The notes below the pieces were generated by a model, which saw only the letters and a program-made list of their open reading frames with translations, was not told the origin of the DNA and ran no database searches. From Actinomycetes bacterium (GTDB lineage Bacteria; Actinomycetota; Acidimicrobiia; Acidimicrobiales; SZUA-35): a stretch of 64,000 nt of DNA. Of this stretch, positions 16,815 through 26,883 are shown piece after piece. Within the stretch, counting starts at the first letter, position 1; each line of letters opens with the position of its first letter. The translations under genes and the position numbers were made by a program. The stretch is taken from NCBI GenBank assembly GCA_024276425.1, contig JAJRXF010000202.1:1-64000 (forward strand), given 5' to 3'.

Positions 16815-17246
16815 ATGATGATGGTTGAATCGACCCGCTTTGGGACATTCGAACTCGCCGAAGACCGCGCTCTGCGATTCTCCGATGGCCTTCTTGGTCT
16901 TCCGGATTCGACGAGCTACGCGCTGATCGAGGTAGAAGACTCACCCTATGCGTGGCTACAAAGCCTCAACGAGCCCGAGTTGGCCTTCTTGACCACCTCT
17001 CCGTGGGACTTCTACCCCGACTACGACCTCGAAATCAACGAGGAGGACCAACGCCTCCTCGATCTCAACACCCCAGATGCGGCCGAGGTCCTGGTTCTCC
17101 TGACCGTTCACCGGCAAGAGAACGAAGCAGTCGACATTACCGCCAACCTCCTGGGCCCGATCGTGGTCAACTCCGATACACGCGCCGCACGACAGGTGAT
17201 CCTCGAAGGATCGCCGTACTCCACCCAAGAACCCCTGGTCGCCTGA
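16815..17246 (+). CDS. fliW: Flagellar assembly factor FliW
   Basis: A 143-aa FliW. Typical segments are TRFGTFELAEDRALRFSDGLLGLP, YAWLQSLNEPELAFL and DVEV-like strands, then ANLLGPIVVNSDTRAARQVIL. FliW binds CsrA allosterically and is itself titrated by free flagellin, so flagellin translation follows secretion. The start at the ATG triplet at 16815 is preferred because GAAGGAG lies about 11 nt upstream; an earlier ATG at 16728 would add 29 unconserved residues. It overlaps csrA by one base (TGATG). Confidence 0.93.
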   Translation: MMMVESTRFGTFELAEDRALRFSDGLLGLPDSTSYALIEVEDSPYAWLQSLNEPELAFLTTSPWDFYPDYDLEINEEDQRLLDLNTPDAAEVLVLLTVHRQENEAVDITANLLGPIVVNSDTRAARQVILEGSPYSTQEPLVA

Positions 17247-17473
17247 TGCTCGTACTTTCTCGTCGCGAAGGTCAATCCATCATGATCGGCAACGACGTCG
17301 TCGTGACCGTGATCGAGATCCGGGGAGAACATGTTCGAATTGGAATCGATGCTCCACGAAGTGTCACCGTTCACCGCGAAGAGGTAGCAGCAGAGATTCG
17401 CGCGGCTAACAAGGCGGCCCGCGTCACGACCGACCTCGACCCGACTTCTCTCCCCCAGCCAAAGCCTCGTTAA
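17246..17473 (+). CDS. csrA: Translational regulator CsrA
   Basis: A 75-aa CsrA/RsmA: MLVLSRREGQSIMIGNDVVVTVIEIRGEHVRIGIDAPRSVTVHREEV. The RNA-contacting first strand (LVLSRREGQ) and the R-x-x-x-HREE segment are intact. It has an extra C-terminal tail of about 20 residues. It binds GGA motifs in mRNA leaders and blocks ribosomes. In actinobacteria csrA occurs with flagella, and fliW-csrA coupling is the classic pairing. Its likely target is the flagellin leader at 94-120. It ends 14 bp from the convergent STAND/BTAD gene. Confidence 0.95.
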   Translation: MLVLSRREGQSIMIGNDVVVTVIEIRGEHVRIGIDAPRSVTVHREEVAAEIRAANKAARVTTDLDPTSLPQPKPR

Positions 17474-17487
17474 TCAAGGACACACAC

Positions 17488-20400
17488 TCAGGCATTGGCA
17501 CGTCCGAGAGACGCCGCCAGGCCAAGCGAAGCAAGTAGGGCCAGCGAATCTGGCTCGGGTGCAAGGCCAGCATCTCCAAGGGAGTCCCGAAGGATTCTGC
17601 CTGCCTCCCTGGCTGCGCCCCGATCTTCCAATCCGAGGAAGGCGCGGACTCGACAGCGATGTGCTCGCTCCAACAATGGCTCATTCGAAAGTGCCTTCGA
17701 CGCGTACTGCATCGAGGCCTCGGGCTCACCCTTGGCCAGGAGCAGTTCTGCTACTCTGGCACACGCAAGGGCAGCAGCCGACCTGAGTCGGATTCGTTCG
17801 AATTCGGCCCATGCGTCATGGGAGCGAGCCTCCAGATAGTCTCCACCAAATAGATCAGCGGCTTCCCGGTAAAGTTCTAGTGCCTGACCAGGGATTCCTC
17901 GCTCGTCGGAGCGGCGAGCTTCGCTGATGAGATCGTCGAATTCGACCACATCAATGACTATTCGGTCTCTTCGGAGATTTAGTGTCGGGCCCTCAGCATC
18001 CATAAACCAGGGGGCACCGCCGGAGGGGCGATCAGGTTCGAAGACCGACAGAAGATGTCGAAGGTTCACTCGGAGATTCGATTGAGCCTTATCTTCGCTT
18101 CGGTCCGGCCACAGCGCGGCAGCGATTTCGCGGCGAGAGACACTGGGGTGATGTACCAAATAGCCGCACAAGGTCCGCACACGTTCCCTCCTCACCCAGT
18201 CCTCAGATTCGATCGGGTCTCCGTCCCGGTAGAGCCGCATTGCTCCAAGCACGCAGAGACGCAGCCGGTACTTGGGTGATTCCTGGATACTACTCAGCGC
18301 AGACTTGGCCATCTGGGCCACGGGTAAGCCGCTCTTGGTCAAGCCGGCGAGGAGCTGTCTTGGTGGGGTAAGCCGTTGGGCAGGTTCATACCGGTCGGAA
18401 TCGAGTTCGATGCCCGCTCCAAGTGCCATCTCAACCAAGTGAGGCACCGCAATATTGGCTCGAAGAACCCCGATTTGGCGCCAGTTTAATCCTTGTAGGG
18501 GTAGTCGATTACCACTCTCTCGGAACTGAACCAGAGCCTGAGATGCCGAGATCACCTGAGCAAGGGACGGCCCAAACTTTAGCGAATCCAGAAGTGGACG
18601 GGTCTCTGGGCACAGCACATAAAGCGGGCTGAGTACATGCATATAGGGACGCGGTGGCCACTGTCCCAACGGAATACGGTCGAGGACTTCTCGCAGCATC
18701 TGGCCTGCCGTTTCCTCCTCACCCTCGGCCAGCGCAATGACGGCGTCTCCAACATCTAAGTAAGCCGCCATGAGGATGCCAAGGTCCGAATCGAGTATTC
18801 GTCTGCCGTCCCGAGCAAGGCTCTTTGCTTCTGATAGGTCTCCACATGCGAGGGCAACTGTTGAACTCATGGCAATGGCATGCAAGCTCTGAAACGACAT
18901 CTGTTGACGACCGATGATGGACATGAGTTCTCGAGCAATCGAAAGGGCAACCGGTGGTGCAATGTCGCCTCGAAACCAAAGAGCCAGCCCCAACTGAAGG
19001 TCGACCACTCCTTCAGAGACTGAGGCTTCAAGGTCGGCGGACGTTGTGGTGAGTTCGCCCGCGAGTTCGGGGTGCCCGGCATCTATATACAACTGGTTAC
19101 TGAGCATTTCAGATCGCACCGGGCCAAAACCTTTGAAATCCTTCAGCATCTGCATGGCACGTTGAGGGTCACCTCCAACCAGGGCTCGGTAGGACTCAAA
19201 TCGTGCCGCCATGGACTGGGCCAATGCCAGCCCCTCCTTGGCCAACTCCACTGCCCGCGGGTACAGGTGGGGGGCTGGAGGCAAGCCATCCTTCACCCCA
19301 CTGACCTGAGAGGCTAAAAGCAAAGCCTGAATCTCGAGCTGAGGCAGGCCCTCCTGGCGAAGGGCGCGTGCCGCTTCTTCAAACGCGGGTTGGGCCCGCC
19401 ACTGATGACGCAATTCCAACTCCGAGAAGGCCTCAAGGAGCTTGGCCACGCCCTTATCCGTCATCGAGGGTGGGAGGAGTCGGTGAAGCTGTCGAGACTC
19501 ATCTACCCTGGATCGGGTTAGGGGTCGGAAGCACATGGCGACCGCCGTCCGCTCAAGACCCGGTAGATCACCAGCTAGGGAGAAGGCCGTGCCAGCAGCG
19601 ACGAACTCCTCTCGCCGGAGGAGGCACTCTGCTCCGCGTACGAGGGCTTCGCTTTGTTCCTCAGCCGAAAGTGTTCGGGTGAGAACCGGTCTCCAAAGCT
19701 CGTGCAACTGCCAAGTTCCGTCGTCGCGAACCATTGTCAAAGGCAGGCCATCCAAGAGCTCGGTCGTGGTTAAACCGGTGCCGGCAACCGCCTCCAGGAG
19801 TTCTTGGTCGAAGTAAGGCAGGGTCGAAACCAAGGCCAAGGCGCGGCGTTCGTGCTCGGGCCGCTGGTCCAGGACCTCTTCCGAGAGGAAATCTACCGCG
19901 GCCTCCCGTCCAGCATCGGCCACAAGCATCACTACCGCAGGCCAACGAGGTTCATCAGGAGAGATCTCCGATGAACGACTGTGTTCTCGTCCTAGGGCCT
20001 TCAGTTCACGATCGTCGAAACTGAGCGCTTCACTGCTGATCTCTACCAATTCCGCTGACGCCCGGAGCTTCGAGAGCGGAAGAGGTATCGGCTGACGCGA
20101 TGCCAACAGGAGGTGGCCGTTCCCTGGCAATCCTCGCACGAGTCGGGCAACCAGTTCCAGGCCGGTCGACCCTGGACTCAGCTCATGGAGGTCGTCAAAG
20201 ATCAAGACGACGTCGAAGGGTGCGAGATTCCACACCACCTCCACAATCACTTCGGCCATATCTGCATGAGGCGAGGGGGGGTCCGCCCCAAGTGACTGAA
20301 GAACTGCTCGTCCCAAGACCGACGCATCGGAATCCGCGGCCTCGCAGCCAATCCAAACGTCCTTGCCAATGGGGACCAACTCGTTCTGCTCGATTGCCTG

Positions 20401-20616
20401 GGCAAGCAGAACGGTTTTGCCAAAACCTGCTGCGCCAACGACGGTCGTTAGCCGGACATCAAAACGCCGTGCCAGAATTTCAAGAAGTCTGGGACGAAGA
20501 AGTAGACCTCTTCCACGAACCGTGGGAGCGAGTGTGCGGAACGGGCCCACTACGGCGACCCGAAGAACGCCGTTCCAACAATCATGTTGCTCCCTCCGCG
20601 CACCAACCTCGGCCAC
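17488..20616 (-). CDS. MalT-like STAND ATPase with C-terminal BTAD (SARP-like) regulator domain
   Basis: A 1042-aa regulator. Residues ~30-300 form a STAND NTPase (Walker A GAAGFGKTVLL, Walker B VVLIFDDLHEL, LLLASRQ sensor). Residues ~320-750 look like TPR-type helical repeats. From ~785 there is a winged-helix domain (LRLCVLGAMRLYRDG, AALWPDRSEDKAQSNLRVNLRHL) and a bacterial transcription activation domain (ALELYREAADLFGGDYLE, to the end). Such proteins are ATP-dependent switches that activate transcription when a ligand binds the sensor repeats. The ligand is unknown. The GTG start lacks a well-spaced SD. It is convergent with csrA, so its link to motility is only positional. Confidence 0.85.
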   Translation of the reverse strand: MAEVGARREQHDCWNGVLRVAVVGPFRTLAPTVRGRGLLLRPRLLEILARRFDVRLTTVVGAAGFGKTVLLAQAIEQNELVPIGKDVWIGCEAADSDASVLGRAVLQSLGADPPSPHADMAEVIVEVVWNLAPFDVVLIFDDLHELSPGSTGLELVARLVRGLPGNGHLLLASRQPIPLPLSKLRASAELVEISSEALSFDDRELKALGREHSRSSEISPDEPRWPAVVMLVADAGREAAVDFLSEEVLDQRPEHERRALALVSTLPYFDQELLEAVAGTGLTTTELLDGLPLTMVRDDGTWQLHELWRPVLTRTLSAEEQSEALVRGAECLLRREEFVAAGTAFSLAGDLPGLERTAVAMCFRPLTRSRVDESRQLHRLLPPSMTDKGVAKLLEAFSELELRHQWRAQPAFEEAARALRQEGLPQLEIQALLLASQVSGVKDGLPPAPHLYPRAVELAKEGLALAQSMAARFESYRALVGGDPQRAMQMLKDFKGFGPVRSEMLSNQLYIDAGHPELAGELTTTSADLEASVSEGVVDLQLGLALWFRGDIAPPVALSIARELMSIIGRQQMSFQSLHAIAMSSTVALACGDLSEAKSLARDGRRILDSDLGILMAAYLDVGDAVIALAEGEEETAGQMLREVLDRIPLGQWPPRPYMHVLSPLYVLCPETRPLLDSLKFGPSLAQVISASQALVQFRESGNRLPLQGLNWRQIGVLRANIAVPHLVEMALGAGIELDSDRYEPAQRLTPPRQLLAGLTKSGLPVAQMAKSALSSIQESPKYRLRLCVLGAMRLYRDGDPIESEDWVRRERVRTLCGYLVHHPSVSRREIAAALWPDRSEDKAQSNLRVNLRHLLSVFEPDRPSGGAPWFMDAEGPTLNLRRDRIVIDVVEFDDLISEARRSDERGIPGQALELYREAADLFGGDYLEARSHDAWAEFERIRLRSAAALACARVAELLLAKGEPEASMQYASKALSNEPLLERAHRCRVRAFLGLEDRGAAREAGRILRDSLGDAGLAPEPDSLALLASLGLAASLGRANA

Positions 20617-20737
20617 TCCTCACCACGGGTCAACGGCAGACCGACCGCGAGAACAGCACCTGCTTAAGCTCTCGATCCTAGTTGCAATCCAGCCGACCCC
20701 CAATTCCATCGACGGCAATTCAAGTCTCAGCAAGAAA

Positions 20738-21364
20738 CTACTTTTCGAGTTGCAACTCCTCGGAGCAATTGAGGATCTCCGGGCGCTTCCCACAGGTGAC
20801 GCCAAAGCTCTCATACTCACTACCAATTGGCGCCCGTTCCCAGAGCTCGTCGCAGGCCACACCATTTCCCACCTGACATTTTCCCCAAAGGATGTCGAGT
20901 TCGAAATCGTCGCCCAGGGAGAAGGGAGTGTTGTCAAAGGCAAGACGCTCCGGCTCAGACACCTCTGGGTTTACCAACGCATCAGCGGTGACACAGTTTT
21001 CGATTGCCTCATCAACAATCAGTTGATCAGCGGGATCGCGTTCCTGATCGGGGCGGACCACAGGGAGATCGAATCGTTCGGCCCAACCAACAACACATGT
21101 TGTTACCGCTTCGTTCAAACCAAGATCGGCGAAACTGTCAACCATGGTTTGACGATCGGGGCCCGCAGCTTCGACCACGGGCCTCGAACAGGCCGAGACG
21201 ACGAGTAGTCCAGCCATCAGAAACCAAAGCGTGCCTGCAGAGCCCCATGATCTTGCGCTCAAGCCGTCTCGAACCCTATTCGGACATTGCCTCGACTTAT
21301 ACGACGGATCCAAATCAGTCCCTTCGACCGAGCTATCTGCTGGCTGGCCGCAGTTCTGGGCCAA
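20738..21364 (-). CDS. Putative lipoprotein, unknown function
   Basis: A 208-aa reading with a hydrophobic segment (FLMAGLLVVSAC, about residues 47-58) ending in a lipobox-like VSAC, so Cys58 would be lipidated. The 35 or so residues before it are polar and probably over-extended; a TTG at about residue 35 would give a standard signal peptide. The mature part is acidic with several Cys. It ends with NGVACDELWERAPIGSEYESFGVTCGKR, a CD-x3-aP-GS-YE-fG-tCG pattern common in actinobacterial secreted proteins of unknown role. It lies 70 bp downstream of the secreted protein gene. Confidence 0.65.
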   Translation of the reverse strand: MAQNCGQPADSSVEGTDLDPSYKSRQCPNRVRDGLSARSWGSAGTLWFLMAGLLVVSACSRPVVEAAGPDRQTMVDSFADLGLNEAVTTCVVGWAERFDLPVVRPDQERDPADQLIVDEAIENCVTADALVNPEVSEPERLAFDNTPFSLGDDFELDILWGKCQVGNGVACDELWERAPIGSEYESFGVTCGKRPEILNCSEELQLEK

Positions 21365-21434
21365 CAGACCTATCGGCCAAACGACTGGGAAATCAACCCG
21401 ATGCCGACGGAAGAGGCGATGGGGGGGCCTGGGG

Positions 21435-22859
21435 CTAGCCCAGCGTCTGGATCACAATGTCAGCGACCGCTGCTTCCACCAGGCTGCCAGACCCTTCGTC
21501 GGCTGCTTCCACCAGAAGATAGATGTCCTGGCCCGCATAGCTTGAGAGATCGAACGTCTTGGTTTTCCACTTAGCCTCTTTGATTTTTGCCTTGCCCTTC
21601 TTGAATACAAGGGTCTCCGTGCCGTTCTCCGTGACGACCGACAGTCGGAAGTAATCTGCGGTAGTAGCGTTCTGCAGGTAAGCGAAGTAGTAGCTGAGAG
21701 TCATCTCTACCTGCTCACCAGCCGGAAGACTGATCCGAGGGGAAAGGGCGCTGGTCCTTCCACCATCGACATCGTTGGCTCCGGTCCCTGAACCTCGAGC
21801 ACCCGTGGTGATTACCCCTGGGGCTCCGCTCGGTGTGTAGCCAAGTTGGGTGTCGTTTCCATTCCATGAGGTTGCCTCGGGTACCGAAATATCCCACTGG
21901 CCTGTCGTTGCAGTATCGGTGCCTTCGGAGTTGATGACCCAGTCTCCGGGACTAACGGCACTGTCATAGAGGACTTCCGGCCCCCCGCCAGGTCCGGTCG
22001 TGGCACCCTCTTCAACGGTGATCACCCGTTCGACCGTCGTACGCAAGGGCGTGATTCCGACGAAGTAACTGGCCTCAACCAGAATGGTGTAGTCACCTGG
22101 CTCAACGTCTTGACTAGACAAGCGAATGGCGGCACGATCGCGGTCTTGGGCCGCCAGGTTCCGACCAAGACTTGGTCGAGAGTGATCGCGCTCGGCCGGG
22201 TAAGCGACGGTGAATGGACCGCTGTCAAGCACTCGAAGCTCAACATTGCTTGAGTTAGCAAGGCCCTCAAGGTCAACGGAGAACCATGCTGTTTCAGTCC
22301 TGGCCAAGTTTCCAAGTTGACCCCCACCAAGAGCCAGTCCTTGTCCAACAAAGGGAGTCTCGTCGATGGCTACTGGCAACACAACGGTCTGGGTTACCGG
22401 TCCGGTGTCTGAGACATAAGAAAGGGTGATGTTGAGGACCCTGGGTGCGGGTGCCAGCGGATCGACTCGAACTCGGATAGCCGTGTAGTCAATCTCATAG
22501 ACCGACAGGGTGTCATCCCGAGAAAGGCTCGTAAAGGTTCCCGTGTTCTCGGGATAGCCAATCTCGATCCCATCCGAGGCAATCGACGTTACCTTGAATT
22601 CCCGCGCCTCCGAGTTGCTAACCGTCCAAGGTACGGCGATCCACGCGTCCTGTCCTGGATAGATTGATGGCGTCGTTCCTTCTAAGAGAGTGACAAGCGC
22701 ATCTCCAGATCCGGTGTCTTGGACAACACCTTGGGCGAGGGCTGGGGTGGCCGTCATCAGAGTCGATCCGGCGGCAAGGAGGGCAATTCGTTTTCTCACC
22801 CTTAGCTCTTCGGCCACTACCGTCGACTTCATTGAGCAATCCGTCGTAGAGTGATTCAT
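21435..22859 (-). CDS. Secreted beta-sandwich protein, unknown function
   Basis: A 474-aa exported protein. Residues 1-43 form a signal peptide (VRKRIALLAAGSTLMTATPALAQG). Two Ig-like or beta-sandwich regions follow (about 50-170 and 175-290). After a Gly-rich linker the C-terminal ~165 residues resemble the jelly-roll/MAM-like domain seen at the ends of secreted peptidases (DISVPEATSWNG, SLPAGEQVEMTLSYYFAY, KTKTFDLSSYAGQDIYLLVEA). No catalytic motif is visible. It may be a surface or adhesive protein, or the remnant of a larger enzyme architecture. The gene lies 15 bp downstream of gntR on the same strand. Confidence 0.65.
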   Translation of the reverse strand: MNHSTTDCSMKSTVVAEELRVRKRIALLAAGSTLMTATPALAQGVVQDTGSGDALVTLLEGTTPSIYPGQDAWIAVPWTVSNSEAREFKVTSIASDGIEIGYPENTGTFTSLSRDDTLSVYEIDYTAIRVRVDPLAPAPRVLNITLSYVSDTGPVTQTVVLPVAIDETPFVGQGLALGGGQLGNLARTETAWFSVDLEGLANSSNVELRVLDSGPFTVAYPAERDHSRPSLGRNLAAQDRDRAAIRLSSQDVEPGDYTILVEASYFVGITPLRTTVERVITVEEGATTGPGGGPEVLYDSAVSPGDWVINSEGTDTATTGQWDISVPEATSWNGNDTQLGYTPSGAPGVITTGARGSGTGANDVDGGRTSALSPRISLPAGEQVEMTLSYYFAYLQNATTADYFRLSVVTENGTETLVFKKGKAKIKEAKWKTKTFDLSSYAGQDIYLLVEAADEGSGSLVEAAVADIVIQTLG

Positions 22860-22874
22860 TTGACCTAGCGAGGC

Positions 22875-23612
22875 TTAGTCGGTTTCGCCGACCAAGCGCA
22901 ATCCAACCGGAAGTCCTTTCGTGATCGAAGTTGGCAAGTCGACGATGAACTCAGTGAGATGACCAGGGAAAACGTGCTCAGAAACGAGTATCGGCTTACC
23001 AGCTAAACTGAATGTGGTTCGACGGACAACTAGCACGGCGCTTGTCTCAGATACGCCAAGCAACAACGCGTCTGTAGGTCCAGCGACCTGGGCTCCAATC
23101 GACTGTTTTGCACCGCCGATTGGGACCTCTAACAACTCATAAAAGCTGGCTCGCTCAACGTCGGACCTTGACAGCTTGGCACCAAGATCTTCTCGGCACC
23201 ACACGGTTACCCTGGCAAAAGGTTCACCGTCGGCCAGATTGACTCGTTTTACTTCAAGAACCTTCTCACCAAGAAGGGTGCGAACGTGCTCGGGAGCTAA
23301 GGCGAACTGGAAATCAAGGATTGCCCGTTCGGAGTTGCGACCGGCTTGAGCCAATTGCTTTTCGATAGTTGACAATCCCGTGAGTGGTTGCGCCACTCGA
23401 TCGGCTGCGGCAAACCAGCCAAACCCCTGACGGGAGTCAACCAGACCTTCCGAGCGCAACACTTCCAACGCCTTTCGAATGGTGACACGGCTCGCGCCGA
23501 AGAGTTCTCCCAAGCCAGCCTCACTAGGAAGCAGTTTGCCTGCGGCGAACTCACCAGAAGCGATGCGCTTCCGGAGATCTTCAGCGATTTGATGATAGCG
23601 GAATGTTCTCAC
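22875..23612 (-). CDS. GntR/HutC-family transcription regulator
   Basis: A 245-aa regulator. The N-terminal winged helix-turn-helix is typical of GntR ([53 protein letters not shown]). The C-terminal UTRA effector domain spans about 85-240 ([23 protein letters not shown]). Effectors of this group are small metabolites. The gene is divergent from aconitase with 49 bp between the start codons, so it may control acn and itself. The GTG start lies only 4 bp after a perfect TATAAT, so the mRNA is probably leaderless. Confidence 0.9.
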   Translation of the reverse strand: MRTFRYHQIAEDLRKRIASGEFAAGKLLPSEAGLGELFGASRVTIRKALEVLRSEGLVDSRQGFGWFAAADRVAQPLTGLSTIEKQLAQAGRNSERAILDFQFALAPEHVRTLLGEKVLEVKRVNLADGEPFARVTVWCREDLGAKLSRSDVERASFYELLEVPIGGAKQSIGAQVAGPTDALLLGVSETSAVLVVRRTTFSLAGKPILVSEHVFPGHLTEFIVDLPTSITKGLPVGLRLVGETD

Positions 23613-23629
23613 TTGTATTATAGTTGTAT
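23613..23629. promoter_or_regulatory. Divergent gntR/acn promoter with 11-bp-spaced direct repeats
   Basis: TTGTAT occurs at 23613-23618 and 23624-23629, exactly one helical turn apart. On the minus strand the same bases read TATAAT, 4 bp before the gntR GTG. This is a good operator candidate for autoregulation and for control of acn. Confidence 0.5.
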
Positions 23630-23661
23630 CAGATCATCCACGAAAGAGACAGGCACCCCTC

Positions 23662-25941
23662 ATGGCCGTAGGACCGGAAACCCCGATCGAACTCATCAAC
23701 CAGGTGTACGCAAACCTCGACCAACGAGTCGGGGCAATGCGCGACCGCCTAGGCCACCCGTTGACCCTAACCGAAAAGATCTTGGCCAATCACCTTGACT
23801 CCCCCGACGCCGAAGTTGAACGAGGCGAAAGTTATGTCGACTTCCGACCCGACCGAGTGGCCATGCAGGACGCCACCGCCCAAATGGCCTGGCTCCAGTT
23901 TGATACCGCGGGGCTCACCGAGGTCCAAGTTCCAACCACCACCCATTGCGACCACCTCATCCAAGCCAAGGTCGAAGCCAAGCAGGATCTGCTGCGGGCC
24001 ATCGACACCAACGAAGAGGTGTATGAGTTCCTATCATCCATCAGCGCCAAGTACGGCGGTGGCTTCTGGAAGCCAGGCAGCGGCATCATCCACCAGGTTG
24101 TGTTAGAAAATTATGCCTTCCCCGGTGGCATGATGATCGGTACCGACAGCCACACCCCCAACGCTGGTGGCTTGGGCATGATCGCCATTGGCGTCGGAGG
24201 AGCCGACGCCGTCGATGTCATGACCGGCTTCCCCTGGAACGTGAGATATCCCAAGATCATCGGCGTCAAGCTGACCGGAACACTAAGCGGCTGGAGCGCT
24301 CCCAAAGACGTGATCCTCAAGGTGGCCGACATCCTGACCGTGAAGGGTGGGACCGGCGCCATTGTTGAATACTTCGGTGACGGAGCACAAAGTCTTAGTG
24401 CCACCGGCAAGGCCACCATCTGCAATATGGGAGCCGAGATCGGGGCAACCACCTCACTCTTCGCCTACGACGAATCCATTGCCCGTTACCTGCGTAGCAC
24501 CGGGCGCGGGACGACCGCCGATGCTGCTGATGCTGTGGCCAGCCACCTTCGGGCCGACGACGAGGTCCTTGCCAGCCCGGCAGACCATTATGACCAGGTC
24601 ATCGAAATTAATCTCGATGAGCTTCGCCCCCTGATCAATGGTCCACACACTCCAGACCTGGCCCGGGAAGTCAAGGATCTAGGGGCCGAAGCGGCCGAGA
24701 AGGGCTGGCCAATGGAGATCAGCGCCACCCTGGTTGGCAGCTGCACCAACTCTTCCTATGAAGACATTACTCGGGCCGCCTCCATTGCCCGAGAAGCCAA
24801 GGCCAAGGGACTGGAACTCAAGACCAAGCTCCTCATCACCCCCGGGTCCGAGCAGGTTCGGGCCACTATCGAACGAGATGGACTGTTGGCCGATTTTGAG
24901 GCTCTCGGCGCCATCGTGTTGGCCAATGCCTGCGGACCCTGTATCGGACAGTGGGATCGATCAGATGAGCGAGAGCCCGGTATCCCCAACATTGTTGTCT
25001 CCTCCTACAACCGTAACTTCCCCAAGCGCAACGACGGCGACGCCGCCACCCTGGCCTTTGTTACCTCACCAGAAACTGTCATGGCCCTAGCCCTGGCTGG
25101 CCGAGTCGACTTTGATCCAATCGACGGCACGCTGACCAACAATGCCGGCGAAGACGTCTCGCTGTCGGTCCCAGAAGGCATCGAGTTGCCGCCGAAGGGA
25201 TTCGACCCGGGCGAGGAAACCTTTGTTGCTCCACCCGCAGACGGTTCTGCCATTGAGGTGGCGGTCTCACCCACCTCAGACCGGCTCCAACTACTCACCC
25301 CTTTCCCGGCCTGGGATGGCAACGATTATGAGAACCTGCCAATCCTGGTCAAGGCTCAGGGCAAGTTCACCACCGACCATATTTCAATGGCGGGGCCGTG
25401 GCTCAAATATCGAGGGCACTTGGAGAACATCTCGGGCAACCTCTACTTGGGGGCAGTCAATGCCTTTGAAGGGTACGAGGTCGGCTACGGCAAGAACCAG
25501 TTGACCGGCGAGACCGACAAGTTCCCCTCGATCGCCAAGTCCTACCACGAAGCTGGCCAGCCCTGGGTAGTCATCGGCGATGAGAACATGGGTGAAGGAT
25601 CCAGCCGCGAACATGCAGCCATGGAGCCACGCTTTCGACTGGGACTAGTAGCCATCGCCCGCTCCTTCGCTCGCATCCACGAGACCAACCTGAAGAAGCA
25701 AGGCATGGTGCCCCTCACTTTCGCTGACCCGGCCGACTATGACCGAATTGGGGAAGACGATCGCATCGCGGTGCGCGGACTTGGTGAGTTGACCCCAGGC
25801 AAGCCACTCACCGTCGAGGTTACGACCCCAGAGGCAGAGACCTGGAGCTTTGAGGGAAACCACACATTCTCGCTCGCCCAAATCGAGTGGTTCCGCAAGG
25901 GGTCGGCCCTAAATGTGATCCGCCAAAGTCTCGACGGCTAG
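23662..25941 (+). CDS. acn: Aconitate hydratase, mitochondrial-type
   Basis: A 759-aa aconitase that interconverts citrate and isocitrate in the TCA cycle. The three [4Fe-4S] ligands are Cys361 ([10 protein letters not shown]), Cys424 and Cys427 ([10 protein letters not shown]). Substrate motifs include [19 protein letters not shown] and GSSREHAA. Length and segment order (short N-terminus, [14 protein letters not shown], swivel domain after a linker near residue 545) match the mitochondrial-type family rather than the ~900-aa AcnA or AcnB usual in bacteria. It is divergent from gntR and convergent with the pfkB gene (9 bp apart). Confidence 0.95.
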   Translation: MAVGPETPIELINQVYANLDQRVGAMRDRLGHPLTLTEKILANHLDSPDAEVERGESYVDFRPDRVAMQDATAQMAWLQFDTAGLTEVQVPTTTHCDHLIQAKVEAKQDLLRAIDTNEEVYEFLSSISAKYGGGFWKPGSGIIHQVVLENYAFPGGMMIGTDSHTPNAGGLGMIAIGVGGADAVDVMTGFPWNVRYPKIIGVKLTGTLSGWSAPKDVILKVADILTVKGGTGAIVEYFGDGAQSLSATGKATICNMGAEIGATTSLFAYDESIARYLRSTGRGTTADAADAVASHLRADDEVLASPADHYDQVIEINLDELRPLINGPHTPDLAREVKDLGAEAAEKGWPMEISATLVGSCTNSSYEDITRAASIAREAKAKGLELKTKLLITPGSEQVRATIERDGLLADFEALGAIVLANACGPCIGQWDRSDEREPGIPNIVVSSYNRNFPKRNDGDAATLAFVTSPETVMALALAGRVDFDPIDGTLTNNAGEDVSLSVPEGIELPPKGFDPGEETFVAPPADGSAIEVAVSPTSDRLQLLTPFPAWDGNDYENLPILVKAQGKFTTDHISMAGPWLKYRGHLENISGNLYLGAVNAFEGYEVGYGKNQLTGETDKFPSIAKSYHEAGQPWVVIGDENMGEGSSREHAAMEPRFRLGLVAIARSFARIHETNLKKQGMVPLTFADPADYDRIGEDDRIAVRGLGELTPGKPLTVEVTTPEAETWSFEGNHTFSLAQIEWFRKGSALNVIRQSLDG

Positions 25942-25950
25942 CAAGTCCAC

Positions 25951-26883
25951 TTAGTTGATCTCGCCAGCCCAGGGCGGGTCAGCTCCCGGGCGGCTCACCG
26001 TGATAGCGGCAACCCGAACGGCAAACTCCAGTGTTTCTTGCCACCAGGCCAGGTCCAGCGCGGAAACATCTCGAAGGCGCCGATCACGCGAACCAACACC
26101 CTCTGAGCCAGCATCTTCTGAGCGAGGGGCGGGTCCGGCCTGATCCAGTCGAAACAGAACAGCACCACTGAATGAGTCACCAGCCCCAACGGCATCGACG
26201 AAATCTGCCTCGACTGCGGGCACGATGACCTGATCTCCATTGGCCAGAAATGCTTCGACTCCGTCCGCACCAAGGGTTCGCAAAACCACCTTAGGGCCCC
26301 GGTCCAGAAGTTGGCTCGCGCTGACACCCATCCAGTCCAGGTCTTCGTCGCTACCTTTGACAATGTCCGCTCGGGCTAACCAGCGATTGGCGTAACTCCA
26401 CCAGCGATCCCGATCTCCTATGATCTGAGGCCGCACGTTGGGATCGAAGGAAACCAGGCTCGCGGCCAACTCCGGTGATTCAATCCAATCAGCCAACACG
26501 TCTGCGGTGGTTCCTCGAAAGAACCCCAGCGTGCCACCGTGCACAATATGGGGTCCGGAGTCGAACGCCGATGCGTCAAGCACCGACATCGAAGCGTCAG
26601 CGGTGCCCTCGCCTTCGAACCGGAACGATTGCACAGGAACCGTGGTGACGATGGCCCGCGCCGTAGGTTCTGGCCCTCGCTGAGCCGCACGCAAGTCGAC
26701 CCCTGAGGCTCGTAAATGGGCCCAGATCTGATCGCCCGCCTCATCGGTTGATAGTCGACCAAGGAATGCTGTCGGTGACCCCAGGCGCGCGGCAGCGACT
26801 GCGACATTCATCGGCCCTCCGCCCGGAACGACCTGGCCAGTCGGCAAGACATCGACCAGCGCCTCGCCGCAGGAAATGATCAT
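25951..26883 (-). CDS. PfkB-family carbohydrate kinase (fructokinase-like)
   Basis: A 310-aa ribokinase-family enzyme. It begins MIISCGEALVDVLP and has the N-terminal GGGPMNVAVAAARLG sugar-binding signature. The C-terminal DAVGAGDSFSGAV motif contains the catalytic Asp and anion hole. It transfers phosphate from ATP to a sugar; similarity of the GG-PxNVA segment is to fructokinases, but the substrate is not certain. The ATG at 26883 overlaps the upstream stop (ATGA), so it is co-translated with the HAD-PlsC gene. Longer readings enter that gene and are not real. A ~25-residue Ser/Gly/Arg insert follows the motif. Confidence 0.85.
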   Translation of the reverse strand: MIISCGEALVDVLPTGQVVPGGGPMNVAVAAARLGSPTAFLGRLSTDEAGDQIWAHLRASGVDLRAAQRGPEPTARAIVTTVPVQSFRFEGEGTADASMSVLDASAFDSGPHIVHGGTLGFFRGTTADVLADWIESPELAASLVSFDPNVRPQIIGDRDRWWSYANRWLARADIVKGSDEDLDWMGVSASQLLDRGPKVVLRTLGADGVEAFLANGDQVIVPAVEADFVDAVGAGDSFSGAVLFRLDQAGPAPRSEDAGSEGVGSRDRRLRDVSALDLAWWQETLEFAVRVAAITVSRPGADPPWAGEIN

